A stretch of DNA of 64,000 bases, from NCBI GenBank assembly GCA_934754475.1, contig CAKVHV010000001.1, positions 1 through 64,000 of the forward strand, given 5' to 3'. How positions within the stretch are numbered: position 1 is the stretch's first letter; each line of letters starts with the position of its first letter. Position numbers and translations under genes: made by a program. Of this stretch, positions 61,830 through 64,000 are shown in pieces. The notes under the pieces were generated by a model. The model made no database searches. It saw only the letters and a list, made by a program, of their open reading frames with translations, and had not been told where the DNA came from. The stretch is from an uncultured Clostridia bacterium. GTDB lineage: Bacteria > Bacillota > Clostridia > Christensenellales > UBA1242.

Positions 61830-62411
61830 ATGGAAATTAAAAGTGCCAAATTTGTTACTAGTGCAACAAACTTTAGTCCCAAAGGCATAGAGAATCTTAA
61901 TCAAATAGCCTTTGTTGGAAGAAGTAATGTTGGCAAAAGTTCACTTATTAACATGCTTTGCAAAAATTCCAAACTTTGCAAAACTAGTTCCACACCCGGA
62001 AGAACTAGACTTATTAATTTCTTTTTGATAAACGACAATACTTATTTCGTTGACTTGCCTGGGTATGGATATGCCAAGGCGAGTAAATCCGAAGTAGATG
62101 GATGGCAATCTATGATTGAGCCATATCTAGTCGAAAACCTAAACCTAAAGTGTGTCTGTGCACTTGTGGATAGTAGGATAGAGCCAACTGCTGGAGACAA
62201 ACAAATGCTCAAGTTTTTGAATTACTATCGTATCCCTTTTGTAATAATCGCCACCAAATGCGATAAATTTGGCAAAAGTCAAGTCAAGCCACAATTACAA
62301 AAAATTGCTAATGCCTTGGGTGTTGGTAAAGATAATGTTTTTGCTAGTTCCAGCGAAACTGGATTTGGAAGGCTTGAGATTTTAAATAAATTTGACCAAT
62401 TTCTAAATTAA
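61830..62411 (+). CDS. engB: Ribosome biogenesis GTP-binding protein EngB/YsxC
   Basis: This GTPase is needed for assembly of the 50S subunit. The 193-aa protein has G1 VGRSNVGKSSL, the G2 region SSTPGRTRLINF, G3 VDLPGYGYA and G4 TKCDK, with a G5-type SSSE near the end. AGGAGA precedes the ATG. The order clpX-(lon)-engB is known in Firmicutes; lon is absent here. Confidence 0.95.
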   Translation: MEIKSAKFVTSATNFSPKGIENLNQIAFVGRSNVGKSSLINMLCKNSKLCKTSSTPGRTRLINFFLINDNTYFVDLPGYGYAKASKSEVDGWQSMIEPYLVENLNLKCVCALVDSRIEPTAGDKQMLKFLNYYRIPFVIIATKCDKFGKSQVKPQLQKIANALGVGKDNVFASSSETGFGRLEILNKFDQFLN

Positions 62412-62416
62412 ATTAT

Positions 62417-62446
62417 TCCCAAACAATTCTGTTTGGGATTTTTTTT
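62417..62446 (+). terminator. Intrinsic terminator after engB
   Basis: TCCCAAACA (62417-62425) pairs with TGTTTGGGA (62430-62438), followed by eight T. Confidence 0.92.
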
Positions 62447-62602
62447 GTACAATAAATTTTGTTTGTCGGACGTTTTTGTGCGTATGCTTTGCAAAAATCC
62501 TGCATTTTGCGATATTTTTTAGATAAAATTTATTTTTTCAAGTTTTTTTTATGGATAAAATTTAAAAAGTAAAATTATTTTAATAAAATCCACCTAAAAC
62601 AC

Positions 62603-62632
62603 TTGCAAATTATGTCCGGGGGGGGGTATAAT
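62603..62632 (+). promoter_or_regulatory. Promoter with G9 tract in the spacer
   Basis: TTGCAA (62603-62608) and TATAAT (62627-62632) are 18 bp apart, and the last nine bases of the spacer (62618-62626) are all G, touching the -10. It drives the lipoprotein gene at 62675. Confidence 0.75.
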
Positions 62633-62674
62633 AAGGACAATGAATAATATGTTTTGAAACAGAAAGGAGAACAA

Positions 62675-63574
62675 ATGAAAAAATTAACAAAAATACTCTC
62701 AGCGGTAGCATTGTGCGGGGTCGGTGCGGTAACTTTGGCAGGCTGTACTGACATTAATCTAAGCCAAGCACAAATGGACAAAATTATTACAGTGGTAGAC
62801 AACTCAGATAAATTCATGAAGGACACAACTGATTATTTGCAAAACCGAGACAAACAATCAATCAAGACTTATGCCTATGAACTATTAAGATTGGCAGAAG
62901 GGAAAATGATTTTGCATGTAGATGGTTTACTTAATAACATTCGTGTTAATCAAAGTTATACTACCAAGGATTCTCATGAAACTAGCACTATAGATATTGT
63001 TATGCTAGATAATACTCATTATGCTTTTTTAACAAAAAGTAGCGAATGGGGAGAAGATTATGAGTTAGAATATAACTATACAAAACAAGAAGGTGAGTCT
63101 CAAAAGGAAATGGAAAGAATCTATTATTCTTCTGAGTTCCGTATGGGTTATCCTGTTGAAAATACCGAGCCAGTATTGTATGAACACGAATTTAGTGTTG
63201 AAAGTTCTTATTTGGCTTCGTTCTCTTCCATATTCACTTTTACTAGACAATTTAATTTGAAAGCGGAAGATATTGGCAAAGTCGATGTTTTGGAAAACGG
63301 AAACTATGTAATCTATGCTTTTGGCTGTACAGACCCAGATGAAGAGAGCAAAACTAGTTTGGCAGCATATATAACAATAGAATTAACAGAAAATGCCGAA
63401 ATTGTTAGACTTGAAGCAACATGTGGCAATGTTGTCTCTACAGGGAATTATGTGGGTGAGTTAACTGACTTTACTAATAGTTTCACGTATCATTTGGAAA
63501 AAGGCTCTGCAGACAAAGATGAAATTTTAGAAAAAATTAACATTGCTAATGAATTTGCAAAAACTCAAGGATAA
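62675..63574 (+). CDS. Lipoprotein, 299 aa, with homopolymer promoter
   Basis: This is a predicted surface lipoprotein. A basic N-terminus and hydrophobic stretch lead to the lipobox LAGC (Cys at residue 24). The mature protein is acidic and mixed alpha/beta, with no recognised domain. The start is the ATG at 62675 behind AAAGGAG; an upstream in-frame codon would lie before the ribosome site. The G9 tract in its promoter suggests variable expression, a pattern common for surface antigens. Confidence 0.8.
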   Translation: MKKLTKILSAVALCGVGAVTLAGCTDINLSQAQMDKIITVVDNSDKFMKDTTDYLQNRDKQSIKTYAYELLRLAEGKMILHVDGLLNNIRVNQSYTTKDSHETSTIDIVMLDNTHYAFLTKSSEWGEDYELEYNYTKQEGESQKEMERIYYSSEFRMGYPVENTEPVLYEHEFSVESSYLASFSSIFTFTRQFNLKAEDIGKVDVLENGNYVIYAFGCTDPDEESKTSLAAYITIELTENAEIVRLEATCGNVVSTGNYVGELTDFTNSFTYHLEKGSADKDEILEKINIANEFAKTQG

Positions 63575-63617
63575 TTAGACAAGTTTTACAACTTTTGTAT
63601 TTATTTATACAAAATTA

Positions 63618-63647
63618 TTGCATAATACACATATATTATGTTACAAT
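63618..63647 (+). promoter_or_regulatory. Promoter of the zinc-ribbon protein gene
   Basis: TTGCAT (63618-63623), 18-bp spacer, TACAAT (63642-63647), then AAAGGAGAAGG before the ATG. Confidence 0.55.
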
Positions 63648-63675
63648 GAATGTAATAAAAAAGGAGAAGGTTTGT

Positions 63676-64000
63676 ATGTATTGTAAAAAGTGCGGAAAAG
63701 AAATCAATGACGATGCTGTAGTTTGTGTTCATTGCGGTTGTGCAGTTGAAGACAAAAAACCAGCGGTATCTAATGCTCAAGATTTCAATACTCCAAAGAC
63801 CGGCATGGGTGTTTTGCTTGGATTGTTACTTGGACTAGTTGGACTACTTATTGGAGTATTAATTTATCCAGAAGGCACAGTTGCTAGAAAGTCATTTATC
63901 AAGGCTTGGGGTATTACATTTGGTATTACAATCGGTGTAAGTATTCTTATTGGTGTTATTTCGGGTGTTGTAATGGCTGGATTTTATGATGCCATGGGTG
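63676..64000 (+). CDS. Zinc-ribbon membrane protein (partial)
   Basis: The gene runs off the end of the window after 108 codons. The N-terminus is a short zinc ribbon, YCKKCGKEI ... CVHCGC, with two CxxC pairs, followed by a polar link and two hydrophobic helices (about 43-64 and 77-101). This layout is common in small Firmicutes membrane proteins of unknown function. It has a strong ribosome site and its own promoter. Confidence 0.75.
   Translation, partial: MYCKKCGKEINDDAVVCVHCGCAVEDKKPAVSNAQDFNTPKTGMGVLLGLLLGLVGLLIGVLIYPEGTVARKSFIKAWGITFGITIGVSILIGVISGVVMAGFYDAMG

Noticed and set aside
1..64000. CRISPR array or insertion sequence
   Set aside because: No regularly spaced direct repeats and no transposase-like coding region were seen.

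Overview
The window comes from a low-GC, Gram-positive bacterium of the Firmicutes type, probably an uncultured, spore-forming clostridial lineage. The evidence is a spoVT gene followed by a spoVB-like flippase gene, a large SRP RNA with an Alu domain, lipoproteins with LspA, AGGAGG-type ribosome binding sites and very A+T-rich DNA. TGA acts as a stop codon (for example at the ends of the zinc permease gene and rluD), which argues against Mollicutes. I cannot name the species.

Layout. 0-1.7 kb: rplM-rpsI behind a perfect consensus promoter. 2-10.9 kb: a surface block with an Ig-like lipoprotein, a 2046-residue membrane-anchored extracellular protein and a polytopic membrane protein. 11-13.9 kb: spoVT, the flippase and the HU gene. 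14-23.4 kb: an accessory cluster. It holds two MoxR-type AAA+ ATPases that share a 688-bp identical core but carry different C-terminal repeat modules, a histidine phosphatase-glycosyltransferase fusion, one intact and one truncated copy of a small protein that looks like a MoxR domain without Walker A, and a metallopeptidase-VWA protein with a 215-residue Asn/Gln/Ser-rich linker. 23.4-31.5 kb: GNAT, dusB, then pgk-tpiA-gpmI-(small membrane protein)-secG-rnr. 31.6-39.1 kb: accessory genes, including an XRE regulator overlapping a hydrolase-type RelA/SpoT homologue and a group of related GNATs. 39.2-40 kb: smpB-ssrA on the minus strand. 40.3-46.7 kb: a membrane coiled-coil protein, SRP RNA (minus), a HEPN-like/CBS protein and an unusual isoleucyl-tRNA synthetase. 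46.8-50.4 kb: a Zur-like repressor divergent from a zinc ABC importer operon. 50.4-57.8 kb: two pseudouridine synthases, groESL (minus), a SPOR-domain protein and lspA. 57.9-64 kb: trigger factor-clpP-clpX-engB, flanked by two genes whose promoters carry a nine-base G/C homopolymer between -35 and -10. A truncated zinc-ribbon membrane protein ends the window.

The housekeeping genes form recognisable modules: glycolysis; trans-translation and RNA decay (secG, rnr, smpB, ssrA); protein quality control (tig, clpP, clpX, groESL); and lipoprotein maturation. The most novel material is the duplicated MoxR/VWA cluster, the pair of promoters built like phase-variation switches, and an inverted, hairpin-interrupted copy of the tmRNA 3' end just downstream of ssrA. 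I saw no CRISPR array, transposase, integrase or phage structural gene. All family assignments rest on motif recognition by eye.
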